Of a stretch of DNA of 64,000 nt, positions 18,621 to 27,543 are shown in pieces. Source of the DNA: Thermohalobaculum sp963700775 (GTDB lineage: Bacteria > Pseudomonadota > Alphaproteobacteria > Rhodobacterales > Rhodobacteraceae). A program made the translations under genes and the position numbers. Every line of letters starts with the position of its first letter. Position 1 is the first letter of the stretch. The notes under the pieces were generated by a model that ran no database searches, was not told the origin of the DNA, and was given only the letters and a program-made list of their open reading frames with translations. The stretch spans positions 558,001 through 622,000 of the forward strand of contig CAVOYU010000001.1 of the NCBI GenBank assembly GCA_963700775.1. The letters are read 5' to 3'.

Positions 18621-19965
18621 TCAGCCGCGGCTGCCGAGCCGGCGGCGCATCCGGCGCACCGAATACCAGACGAGGGCGACGACCGGGATCACCGCGACGG
18701 CCGTCAGGACGGTCTTGCCGACGCCGGCCAGCTCGGCCAGCGGCGCCGTCAGATAGGCCACCAGGCTGACCCCGTAATAGCTGATCGCCACCACCGAGAG
18801 GCCCTCGACCGTCTCCTGCAGGCGGAGCTGGGCCGCGGCGCGGCGGTTCATCGAATTCGAGCACTTCCTGGTTCTGCGCCTCGACCGCCACGTTGACGCG
18901 GGTGCGCAGCAGTTCGGCGCAGCGGCTGGCGCGCTCGGCCAGCTCGTCGAGCCGCCGGTCCGCGGCGTGGCAGGTGCGCATGGCCGGGTCGAACCGGCGC
19001 AGCATGAACTCGGCGAAGAGCTGGCGGCCCGACAGCCGCTCCTCGCGCAGCATGGCGATGCGCTGACTCACCAGCGCCTCGTAGGCGGAGCCGGCGCCGA
19101 ACCGGAAGGCGGCCGCCGCCTGCAGCGCCTCGATCTCGGCCGAGAACGCCGACAGCCGGTCGAGCAGGGCGGCATCCAGCGCCGAGCCGTTCGATGCGGA
19201 CGGGTCCTCGCGGTTTCGCGGCGCGTCCGCGACACGGGCCGTCAGGTCTCCGACCTCGCGCTCGACCTCGTTCAGCCGCGCCGAGGTGGAGCGTGCCACC
19301 GGCAGGGCGAGCATGGCGAGCGTCCGGTAGGTCTCGATCTCGATCAGCCGCTGCACCGCCCGGCCGATCCGGCGCGGCGGCACCGCATCGTGGACGATCA
19401 GGGCGAACCGGGTGAAGCCGCCCTCGCGGATGCGGAAGTCGCCGGCGGCGACAGCCTTGCCGTCGAGAATCCGGGCGGCGGCCACGCTGTCCGCGCCGAG
19501 CGCATCGGCCAGCGGGCCGTCCAGCAGGGCCTCGGCTTCCGCAATCCCGTCAGCGGCGAGCAACTCGACCTCGATGGCGGCGATCACCTTGCCCGGCGCC
19601 GCGGCCAGCCAGTCCTCCGGCAGATGCTCCAGGAGAGAATGGCGGAACAGCGTCTCCGCCGGGCCGGAGCCGAAGAGCGTGTAGGAGGCGAACTCGGTGT
19701 GCCGGTCCCATTTCAGCCGGACGCCGCCGAGCTCGGCGAGATGATGGCTCGCGTCCGGTTCCGGGTGGGCGCGGCCGTGGCGGTCGAGGAGGTCGGTCAG
19801 ATGCCGACGGTCCGCCAGAAGGTCGCGCTCGGCCGCGCCCTCCTCGGGCATCAGGGCGATGAACAGCACGCGGCCCGGCGCGACCATCTCGGCATAGGGC
19901 CGGGCGTGCAGCTCGCGCGCCAGGGCCTGGCGCAGCGGGTGGTCGGCGAGAATGCCGGGGATCAT
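18621..19965 (-). CDS. DUF3422 family membrane protein (apparent frameshift)
   Basis: A protein of about 447 residues of the alphaproteobacterial DUF3422 family. A long soluble region begins LADHPLRQALARELHARPYAEM and is followed by a helical, coiled-coil-like stretch (residues about 230-410). Two C-terminal transmembrane helices (VVAISYYGVSLVAYL and VLTAVAVIPVVALVW) come next. The helices are in another frame because of an extra T at about 18856 (inside GAATTC); the join restores the expected EVLESMNRRA. Function is unknown; topology suggests inner-membrane anchoring with a large cytoplasmic head. Confidence 0.8.
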
Positions 19966-20138
19966 GACCGCTCCCTTCCGATTGGCAGCGGCGCAGACCT
20001 AACATCACGACGCGCGAGGGAAAAGCGCGGCGGAGCCGGCGATGCGCCGCAGGAGATCAGTTGACCGCCGGCGCTTCGTCGCAGGTCTCGGGCGCCTTGC
20101 CGGTGCCGCCGATGCCGCAGCAGCCCGCAAGCTGACGC

Positions 20139-20963
20139 CTACAGGAACGACAGGCGAAGCCCGGGCAGCGGCAGGCCCTCGACGAGGGTCTGCCATTTCT
20201 CGCCCGGCGCCACGTCGAAGGCCCGGGTGACCGTGCCGGTGGTGACGATCTCGCCGGCGGCCAACGGCGGGCTTTCCGGGTCCCCGGCCAGCAGGGCGAC
20301 GAAGTGGCGGAGCGCGGAAAGGGGGCCGTCCAGCACCGCGCTGGCGTGGCCGGTGTCCACCGCCTCGCCGTCCCGCAGGAGCGTGATCGAGAAATCCGCC
20401 AGCGCCGCCCGCCACCGCTCCGCCGCGCCCGGTGCGATCTCGTGGCGCGGCCCGATCAGAAAGGCGCCGTGCATGCCCGCCCCGGCCACCGTGTCCGGGG
20501 CCTGGAAGCGCCAGCCGGGATAGACCGACTGCACCACCTCGATGCCATGCGCCACCCAGCCGACGCAGCCCATCAGCGCCGCCTCGTCCATGCCGGGCTC
20601 GGGCGCGCGGGCCAGCCCGAAGGCGATCTCGGGCTCGATCTTCGGCTCGGAGAGGCCGGAGAGCCCGAACTCCGCGCCCTCGGGAGCGACCTCGCGGACG
20701 GTCCCGGCGTACATGTCGCCCCAGATCGGCGCCCGGACGCCGTATTCCTCCCAGATCCGGCGGTTGGTGAAGCCGATCTTGCGCCCGGCCGGCCGCTCGC
20801 CGCGCGCCACCCGAAGCCGGCGCAGCGCCGCGGTCACCCGGTAGGCGGCCGGGAGGTCAAAGTCCGGATCGCGGCCGGTGAAGGGCGCGATCTGCGCCGG
20901 CCCATCGAGGGCCGCGAGGACTTCGGCGGCGATGATTTCGGCGGCGTCGGCGGCGGCATCCAT
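20139..20963 (-). CDS. 2-keto-4-pentenoate hydratase/FAH-family enzyme
   Basis: A 274-residue fumarylacetoacetase-fold protein close to MhpD-type hydratases and 2-oxo-3-hexenedioate decarboxylases, which act late in meta-cleavage of aromatics. The conserved metal-site glutamates lie in LSEPKIEPEIAFGL, and GEIVTTGTVTRAF near residue 235 is the family C-terminal motif. The usual meta-cleavage neighbours are absent, so the real substrate is open. Confidence 0.8.
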   Translation of the reverse strand: MDAAADAAEIIAAEVLAALDGPAQIAPFTGRDPDFDLPAAYRVTAALRRLRVARGERPAGRKIGFTNRRIWEEYGVRAPIWGDMYAGTVREVAPEGAEFGLSGLSEPKIEPEIAFGLARAPEPGMDEAALMGCVGWVAHGIEVVQSVYPGWRFQAPDTVAGAGMHGAFLIGPRHEIAPGAAERWRAALADFSITLLRDGEAVDTGHASAVLDGPLSALRHFVALLAGDPESPPLAAGEIVTTGTVTRAFDVAPGEKWQTLVEGLPLPGLRLSFL

Positions 20964-21052
20964 CGATCAGGCTCCTCAGTCCGTTGTGTCGCTCTGGGTC
21001 GGTTAGCATATTCCCGCCCCATGGGATAAGCTCGGGCGTCGAAAGGAGAGAG

Positions 21053-22814
21053 ATGCCGCGCCGCCTTGCAGCAATACTCGCGGCCGACGTGGCCGGCTAC
21101 AGCCGCCTCATGAGCGCAGACGAGGCGGGAACGCTCGCCGCGCTCAGGGTCTGCCTGGACGAGGTGATCCGCCCCGAGGTCGGCCGGCACGAAGGCCGGA
21201 TCATCAAGCTGATGGGCGACGGCGTGCTGGCCGAATTCTCCAGCGCGGTCCAGGCGGTCGCATGCGCGGCCGCGATCCAGCGCGCCATGGCCGATGGCGG
21301 CGGAGCCGCCGGTCAGCCCATCCGGCTCCGGATCGGCATCAACCTCGGCGACATCATCGCCGAGGGCGACGACATCTTCGGAGACGGAGTGAACATCGCC
21401 GCGCGACTGGAGGCGCTGGCCGAGCCGGGCGGGCTATGCATCTCGCGCGCGGTCTACGAGCAGGTGCGCAACAAGGTCGACCTGGCGTTCGACGATCTGG
21501 GCGAGCGGCGGCTGAAGAACATCCCCGATCCGGTGCGGGTCTACGGCGTATCGGGCGAAGGCCGCCGGGAGAGCAGCTTCGAGGCCTCGATCGGCCTTGA
21601 CTTCGACATCCCCGACCTCCCCTCGATCGCCATCCTGCCCTTCACGGTGATGAGCGCCGAGCCCGAGCAGGAGTTCTTTGCCGACGGCATGGCCGAGGAC
21701 ATCATCACGGCGCTCTCGAAGATCAGCCGGCTCATGGTCGATCGCCCGCAACTCGACCTTCACCTACAAGGGCCGCGCGGTCGACGTGAAGCAGGTCAGC
21801 CGCGAGCAGGGCGTGCGCTACGTGCTGGAAGGAAGCGTGCGCAAGGGGGGCAGCCGGGTCCGCGTGACCGCCCAGCTGATCGACGCCCAGACCGGGCTGC
21901 ACCTCTGGGCCGAGCGCTACGACCGCGACCTCGCGGACATCTTCGCGGTGCAGGACGAGATCGTCCGCGAGATCGTCACCGCCCTCGACGTGAAGCTGCG
22001 CGAGGGCGAGCAGCACCGGGTCTGGTCCAGGGGGACCAGCAACCTGGAGGCCTGGGAATGCGTGCGGCTGGCAACGGATGCCGTGCTGGGGGGCTCGACG
22101 GAGGAGCGGCCCAGGGCGACGAGGCTGATCGAACGCGCCCTGGAGCTCGATCCCGACTATCCTACTGCCTGGGCGATGCGGGGCTGGCTTCATTTCAACG
22201 AGGCCGATGTCGGAGGCGGGCTCAGGGACCGCGAGAGCTTCGAGAGCGCGCAAGAAGCCGCGTTCCGGTGCGGCCATCGCGCCCTCGAACTCGACCCGGA
22301 CTACGCTGACGCCTACGGAATGCTGGCGCTGACCCACCTGAACGCCGGCGAGCACGACAAGGCGATCGAGATGGCCGAGAAGGCCATCGCGCTCGATCCC
22401 AACGGCGCCGAGAACCTGGGCGGGGTGGCGACGGCAGTGATGACCAAGTCCGGCCGGCCCGAGCGGGCCATCGAGCTGGCGAAGAAGGCGATGCGGCTAT
22501 GCCCCTTTTACCGGCCCGGAATGCTGCGGGCACTCGGCATGGCCTACCGCGCCTCGGGGCGGCTGGAGGAGGCCGTCGCCTGCTACCACGAGTCACTGAA
22601 GCGCGAGACGGGGTTCCTGTCGGCCTATGTGAACCTGGCCGCCGCGCTGGGCGAGCTCGGATGGCAGGACGAGGCCCGCGAGGCGGCGCGTGATGTGCTT
22701 CGGCAAGAGCCGGAGTTCTCCATCACGGCCTACACTCGCGGCCTCGCCTACCGGAACCCCGGGGAAATACAGCGAATCGCCGAGGGGCTGCGGAAGGCGG
22801 GGCTGCCGGAGTAG
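21053..22814 (+). CDS. Class III adenylate/guanylate cyclase with TolB-like and TPR regions (apparent frameshift)
   Basis: A signalling protein of about 586 residues. An N-terminal CHD cyclase domain (residues 1-170) keeps both metal aspartates (ADVAGYSRL and LMGDGV) and the GDGVNIAARL motif. It is followed by a TolB N-terminal-like region (SIAILPFTVMSAEPEQEFFADG) and C-terminal tetratricopeptide repeats (about residues 330-560). An extra base near 21740 splits the gene; removing it restores MVIARNSTFTYKG. AAAGGAGAG precedes the ATG. No transmembrane segment is evident. Confidence 0.85.
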
Positions 22815-22825
22815 GGGCCGCCCCC

Positions 22826-24487
22826 TCACATGTTCGGGTAGTTCGGCCCGTCGCCGCCTTGCGGCGTGGTCCAGGTGATGTTCTGGCTCGGGTCCTTGAT
22901 GTCGCAGGTCTTGCAGTGGACGCAGTTCTGGAAGTTGATCTGGAACCGCGGGTTCGAGCCGTCGTCGTCGCGCACCACCTCGTAGACCCCGGCCGGGCAG
23001 TAGCGCTGGGCCGGCTCGGCGAATTGCGGCAGGTTCACGCCCACCGGCACCGAGGCGTCGGTCAGCTTCAGATGCGCCGGCTGGCTCTCCTCGTGGTTGG
23101 TGAAGGAGTAGGCGACATTGGTCAGCCGGTCGAAGCTGAGCGTGCCGTCGGGCTTCGGGTACTCGATCTGCGGGTGCTCCGAGGCCCGGCCCGTGGCCGC
23201 CGCGTCGGTCTTGCCATGCTTGAGCGTGCCGAGCGGGTTGAAGCCGAGCAGGTTCGCGACCCACATGTCGAAGCCGCCCAGGGCCAGCGAGGCCCACATG
23301 CCGAGCTTGGACCACAGGGGCTTCACGTTCCGGACCTTCTTCAGATCCCTGGCGATCGGGCCCGAGCGCACCTCTGCCTCATAGGCGGAAAGCTCGTCCG
23401 AGGCCCGGCCGGCCTGGATCGCCTCCCACGCCGCCTCGGCCGCCGCCTTGCCCGACAGCATGGCGTTGTGGTTGCCCTTGATGCGGGGCACGTTGACCAT
23501 GCCGGCCGAGCAGCCGAGCAGCGCGCCGCCCGGGAAGGTGAGCTTCGGCAGCGACTGCCAGCCGCCCTCGGAGATGGCGCGGGCGCCATAGGCGACGCGC
23601 TTGCCGCCCTCCAGCACCTCGGCGATCAGCGGGTGATGCTTGAAGCGCTGGAACTCCATGTAGGGGTAGAGATGCGGGTTCCGGTAGTTCAGGTGCACGA
23701 CGAAGCCCACATAGACCTGGTTGTTCTCCAGGTGGTACATGAACGACCCGCCGCCGGCATTGCCCCAGAGCGGCCAGCCCATGGTGTGGGTGACCTGCCC
23801 GAGCTTGTGGTGCTCGGGCTTCACCTCCCAGAGCTCCTTCATGCCGATGCCGTACTTCTGCACGTCATGCCCGGCGCCGAGGCCGAACTTCGCGATCGCC
23901 TGCTTCGCCAGCGAGCCGCGCACGCCTTCGGCCAGGAACACGTACTTGCCGTGGAGCTCCATGCCGGGCTCGTAGGCATCGCCCGGCGTGCCGTCGGCGC
24001 TCAGCCCGAACTCGCCGGCGACCACGCCCCTGACCTCGCCGTTCTCGCCATGGACCAGCGCGCTCGCCGCCATGCCGGGGAAGATCTCGACCCCCAGCGC
24101 CTCGGCTTGGCTTGCCATCCAGCGGCAGACATTGCCCATCGAGACGATGTAGTTGCCGTGGTTGTTCATCAGCGGCGGCATCATCAGGTTCGGCAGCCGC
24201 ATCTCGCCGTGCTCGCCGATCACGAAGAACCGGTCCTGGGTGACCTCGGTCTTGATCGGTGCGCCCTTCTCGCGCCAGTCCGGGATCAGCGCGTCGAGGC
24301 CCGAGGGGTCGAGCACCGCGCCCGACAGGATGTGCGCGCCGACCTCGGAGCCCTTTTCCAGCACCACCACCGAGACGTCGTCGCCGCCGAGCTGCTTCAG
24401 CCGGATCGCCGCGGAAAGACCGGCGGGACCGGCCCCGACGATCACCACGTCGTATTCCATCGACTCGCGTTCGATCTCGGCCATCAC
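22826..24487 (-). CDS. Electron transfer flavoprotein-ubiquinone oxidoreductase
   Basis: Inner-membrane-associated flavoprotein that passes electrons from ETF (fed by acyl-CoA and dimethylglycine/sarcosine dehydrogenases) to ubiquinone. The 553-residue length is normal. The FAD motif GAGPAGLSAA lies near residue 17. The C-terminal 4Fe-4S ligands are CPAGVYEV plus QNCVHCKTCDIKDPSQN. It provides the electron route for the dimethylglycine dehydrogenase-like and glutaryl-CoA dehydrogenase genes elsewhere in the window. Confidence 0.95.
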   Translation of the reverse strand: MMAEIERESMEYDVVIVGAGPAGLSAAIRLKQLGGDDVSVVVLEKGSEVGAHILSGAVLDPSGLDALIPDWREKGAPIKTEVTQDRFFVIGEHGEMRLPNLMMPPLMNNHGNYIVSMGNVCRWMASQAEALGVEIFPGMAASALVHGENGEVRGVVAGEFGLSADGTPGDAYEPGMELHGKYVFLAEGVRGSLAKQAIAKFGLGAGHDVQKYGIGMKELWEVKPEHHKLGQVTHTMGWPLWGNAGGGSFMYHLENNQVYVGFVVHLNYRNPHLYPYMEFQRFKHHPLIAEVLEGGKRVAYGARAISEGGWQSLPKLTFPGGALLGCSAGMVNVPRIKGNHNAMLSGKAAAEAAWEAIQAGRASDELSAYEAEVRSGPIARDLKKVRNVKPLWSKLGMWASLALGGFDMWVANLLGFNPLGTLKHGKTDAAATGRASEHPQIEYPKPDGTLSFDRLTNVAYSFTNHEESQPAHLKLTDASVPVGVNLPQFAEPAQRYCPAGVYEVVRDDDGSNPRFQINFQNCVHCKTCDIKDPSQNITWTTPQGGDGPNYPNM

Positions 24488-24642
24488 GGTCTCCCGGCTT
24501 GCGGCTGCGGCGGAATTCTCCCGGCGCAGGCGGATTTCCAGCTTGCGCGGAGATGTATCGCGCGGTTTTGATCAGCGTCAACGAATACGCGACGCTCCGG
24601 GGGAGGGTTGCGTCATGGCCGGACGGCCGGGGGAGCGAGAAC

Positions 24643-26052
24643 ATGCACGAACTGATCCGGATGACCGCCCGCGAGCTGGTGGCGCGGCTGAACGCGGGCG
24701 AGGTCAGCCATGCGGAGGTGCTGGATGCGCTCGAGGCCCGTGTCGGGGCGGTGGACGGCCGGATCAACGCGCTGCCCACCCTGTGCTTCGACCGGGCGCG
24801 GGCGGAAGCGGCGAAGATCGCCGCGAAGCCCGCCGCCGGCCGGGGCGTGCTCGGCGGGCTGCCGGTTCCGATCAAGGATCTGGAGCTGGTCGCCGGCGTG
24901 CGCTCGACCGAGGGCTCGCCGATCTATGCCGACCGGATCCCCGAGACGTCCGACTACATCGTCGAGCGGATCGAGGAGCGGGGCGGCGTCGTCTACGCCA
25001 AGTCGAACACGCCCGAGTTCGGCGCCGGGGCGAGCACCTTCAACGAGGTGTTCGGGCGCACCCACAACCCCTGGAACCTCAGCCGCTCGGTGGCGGGCTC
25101 CTCCGGCGGCGCCGGGGCGGCGCTGGCCTCGGGCCAGGCCTGGGTGGCGCAGGGTTCCGACATGGGCGGGTCGCTCAGGAACCCGGCGAGCTTCTGCGGC
25201 GTGGTGGGGCTGCGCCCGTCCTCGGGCCGGGTGCCGAAGGGGCCGGGGGCGGATGCGTTCGGCACGCTCTCGGTCAACGGGCCGATGGCGCGCAACGTGG
25301 CCGACACCGGCCTCCTGCTCGACGCCATGGCCGGGCCGCACGGCCACGACCCGCGCGCCCAGCCCGACAATACCGGCTTCCGCGCCGCCGCCGAGGCGCC
25401 GCGCGTGCCGCGGCGGGTCGGCTTCTCGCGCGACTTCGGCATCACGCCGGTCGACCCGGAGGTCGCCGCCATCTGCGAGGCCGCCGCCCGGCGCCTCGAG
25501 GCGATGGGGGCCGTGGTCGAGGAGGCGAGCCCCGACTTCTCCGGCGCCCACGAGGCGTTCCAGACGCTCCGCGCCCTCTCCTTCGTCACCGGGCACCTGA
25601 CCCACTACGAGGAGAAGAAGCACCTGCTGAAGCCGGACGTGGTCTGGAATGTCGAGATGGGATTCCGCATCACCGGCGAGGAGATCGCCCGGGCGAACCG
25701 CATCCGCGGCCGGATCACCGAGAGCCTGGCGGGCTTCTTCGATCGCTACGACCTGCTGCTGGCGCCCGCCACCATCACCGCCGCCTTCCCGGTCGAGTAC
25801 CGGACCCTGACCGAGTGCGCGGGCGTGAAGTTCGACACCTATATCGACTGGCTCGCCATCGTCTTCGCGGTGACGCTGACCTCGGCCCCGGCGCTGTCGC
25901 TGCCCTGCGGGTTCACCGCGGCGGGCCTCCCCGTCGGGCTGCAGATGGTGGGGAGGCTCAGGGGCGAGGCGGAGCTCCTCTCCTATGCGGCGGCGCTGGA
26001 GGCGGAACTCGCCCTCGAGCTCGGCCCGATCGACCCCAGGGAGGGGGGCTGA
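24643..26052 (+). CDS. Amidase signature family hydrolase
   Basis: A 469-residue amidase-signature enzyme with the Ser-Ser-Lys triad: the lysine in LPVPIKDLE, the cis-serine in GSDMGGSLRNPASFCG and the nucleophile-bearing RSVAGSSGGAGAALASGQ. It hydrolyses a carboxylic amide; whether this is a true amidase or a GatA-like or urethanase homologue cannot be decided, but no gatC/gatB lies nearby. GGGGAGCGAG precedes the ATG at 24643. A 9-bp hairpin follows the gene. Confidence 0.85.
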   Translation: MHELIRMTARELVARLNAGEVSHAEVLDALEARVGAVDGRINALPTLCFDRARAEAAKIAAKPAAGRGVLGGLPVPIKDLELVAGVRSTEGSPIYADRIPETSDYIVERIEERGGVVYAKSNTPEFGAGASTFNEVFGRTHNPWNLSRSVAGSSGGAGAALASGQAWVAQGSDMGGSLRNPASFCGVVGLRPSSGRVPKGPGADAFGTLSVNGPMARNVADTGLLLDAMAGPHGHDPRAQPDNTGFRAAAEAPRVPRRVGFSRDFGITPVDPEVAAICEAAARRLEAMGAVVEEASPDFSGAHEAFQTLRALSFVTGHLTHYEEKKHLLKPDVVWNVEMGFRITGEEIARANRIRGRITESLAGFFDRYDLLLAPATITAAFPVEYRTLTECAGVKFDTYIDWLAIVFAVTLTSAPALSLPCGFTAAGLPVGLQMVGRLRGEAELLSYAAALEAELALELGPIDPREGG

Positions 26053-26076
26053 CGGCGGCGCCGGGGCAGCGTTCCC

Positions 26077-26099
26077 CTCTCCCCCCTCGTGGGGGAGAG
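26077..26099. terminator. Hairpin after the amidase gene
   Basis: CTCTCCCCC and GGGGGAGAG form a perfect 9-bp stem with a 5-base loop, 24 bases after the amidase stop. The following GGAGAGGGGG partly repeats the arm, suggesting an intergenic repeat that doubles as a transcript end. Confidence 0.4.
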
Positions 26100-26120
26100 A
26101 TGGAGAGGGGGACGGCGTAG

Positions 26121-26172
26121 CCGTTCCCCCCAACCGCGATTCCGATTAGTCTCGCGCCATGGGAGTTCTCAC
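26121..26172 (+). repeat. Direct repeat, copy of the uracil-DNA glycosylase 5' segment
   Basis: About 80% identical over 52 bases to 27493-27543. Both have CCGTTCCCCCC, then TAGTCT, six bases, then ATGGGAG and CTCAC. In this copy the ATG (26159) opens a frame that does not continue the glycosylase; instead an unknown exported gene starts 31 bases later. Confidence 0.7.
26124..26152 (+). promoter_or_regulatory. Promoter-like core inside the upstream repeat copy
   Basis: TTCCCC (26124-26129), 17 bases, TAGTCT (26147-26152), in the same geometry as at 27496-27524. It could drive the exported gene at 26190. Confidence 0.25.
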
Positions 26173-26189
26173 GGGGCACAATCCGGGCG

Positions 26190-27347
26190 ATGCTGGCGGG
26201 ACTGGCGCTCTTGGCCTGCGCGATCATCCTTCCGCCGGGCGCTGCTGGCGCGACACCGGCCGACCTCGCGCAATTGCTCGCGCGAGCGCGCGCCGAGACC
26301 GAAGCGCGGACACTGCGCGCGCCCGACGGCACGCCGCTCTGCTTCCCGCCCGCGGCGGCGGTGGAGGGAACTGAAGCGCATTTTATCAATGGGTACAGTG
26401 GCCTTGGGATCAGCGGCAATCGCGAAAATGACAAGCTGTCCGGTTATGTCGACGTCTACATCGAGCAGAGCGACGCACCGGTTCTGCTGATCCTCCGGGG
26501 CTATTATGCCATCGTCTGGCGGCTTCATGTGTCTGAGGGCGCGAGGCTTGGCGCCGTCCATCTGATGGGCCGCACGCAGAACTTCGTGACGGGGGTTCCC
26601 AATGGCGTGCCTGTTACCTCCCGTTATCGCCAACCGCTGGCAAGAGGCGAGCCGGAGAACTGCGTCTTTGCCGGGCATGGTCCGGGCGGCATTTACCACC
26701 TGCATCCGAGGGGATCCGCGGAGGGATCGGATCAATACGATGAGACGTCGTTCGCGTATCTCTCTTACGGCGGGCGGTTCAGCGAATCCCAGGAGGTCAG
26801 AGCTCTCCGGAGCCAGCTGCGGGACCACGCCGACATTGCAATCGCCTCTTCGCAGCGGCCGTTCAAGGGCGGGAATTTCGATGAGCGGGTCGAGGTTTCG
26901 CGCCGGGCCATAGCGAAATACGAAGCGGTCCGCCAGCGTGGCCGGGACTGGCTCGGCGCCCACGAACCGCCGCCACTCGACCTGCTCGGGCCGAACGCCG
27001 AGACCATGATTGTGCCGGAGGGCATCACGGGCATCGCGGCCATGGAGTGGCTTGCGGCACGGGGCTACGCAGAGCGGACCGGCGGCGACCAAGTCGAGTA
27101 TCTGTGTGATCGCAACCTCGCCCATGTGCTTCTGGAGGGAGAAGATATCCAGTGGGACTGGGACATCCAGAACTGCGGAGAGCGTCAGTTCGCCAGCCAG
27201 ATGTTCACGATCCTCGGCCCGATCCGGATTACCGAGGAGATGTGCCTCGGCAAGGATCGCCCTGCGCTGTTGATCCCTACAAACGTCCGCCTTGAGTGGA
27301 ACCCCACATGCACTTGGCAGCGGATCGCCTATCCGCGCGATGGCTGA
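26190..27347 (+). CDS. Exported protein of unknown function
   Basis: A 385-residue protein with a clear signal peptide (MLAGLALLACAIILPPGAAGA). The region around residues 95-145 (DAPVLLILRGYYAIVWRLHV, then GAVHLMGRTQNFVTGVPNGVPV) reminds me of a repeat-like domain in exported proteins of other bacteria, but I cannot name it. Six cysteines lie in the mature part (CFPP, ENCVF, EYLCD, QNCGE, EEMCLG, PTCTW), suggesting disulfides. Codon use is visibly less GC-rich than its neighbours, and it is bracketed by a duplicated segment, consistent with insertion. Confidence 0.7.
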   Translation: MLAGLALLACAIILPPGAAGATPADLAQLLARARAETEARTLRAPDGTPLCFPPAAAVEGTEAHFINGYSGLGISGNRENDKLSGYVDVYIEQSDAPVLLILRGYYAIVWRLHVSEGARLGAVHLMGRTQNFVTGVPNGVPVTSRYRQPLARGEPENCVFAGHGPGGIYHLHPRGSAEGSDQYDETSFAYLSYGGRFSESQEVRALRSQLRDHADIAIASSQRPFKGGNFDERVEVSRRAIAKYEAVRQRGRDWLGAHEPPPLDLLGPNAETMIVPEGITGIAAMEWLAARGYAERTGGDQVEYLCDRNLAHVLLEGEDIQWDWDIQNCGERQFASQMFTILGPIRITEEMCLGKDRPALLIPTNVRLEWNPTCTWQRIAYPRDG

Positions 27348-27412
27348 GGGGCGTGTCCCCGCTCGCGCGGCGACGCCTGCAGCGGAACGGGCGGGCGCCG
27401 AACCGTGCCGAT

Positions 27413-27473
27413 GCCCCGGACCTGATCCGGGGCCCCGTACCTCGGGGTCCCGGCGCAAGGCCGGGACATCGCG
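27413..27473. repeat. Dispersed hairpin repeat, copy 2
   Basis: Two adjacent perfect hairpins: GCCCCGGA-CCTGA-TCCGGGGC (27413-27433) and TCCCGGC-GCAAG-GCCGGGA (27448-27466). The second and its flanks, to CCGGGACATCGCG, match the repeat at 7081-7123. It fills most of the 183-base gap before the glycosylase gene. Confidence 0.55.
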
Positions 27474-27492
27474 AAAGAGCAAAGAACGCGCC

Positions 27493-27543
27493 CCGTTCCC
27501 CCCGCCCGCGATCCCGTCTAGTCTCCGCCCATGGGAGACTCAC
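27493..27543 (+). repeat. Direct repeat, native uracil-DNA glycosylase 5' segment
   Basis: The likely parental copy of the repeat at 26121-26172. It runs from the promoter-like core into the first codons of the glycosylase gene. Confidence 0.7.
27496..27524 (+). promoter_or_regulatory. Possible leaderless promoter of the glycosylase gene
   Basis: TTCCCC, 17 bases, TAGTCT (27519-27524), then six bases to the ATG at 27531. Transcription would start at or next to the start codon, and no Shine-Dalgarno sequence is present. The same spacing is conserved in the duplicated copy. Confidence 0.3.

Noticed and set aside
20057..20150. Cysteine-rich minus-strand frame (CRSCRRQLAGCCGIGG...) just after the hydratase gene
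   Set aside because: It has no start codon outside the hydratase gene and no family match I can support; it is short enough to be chance.
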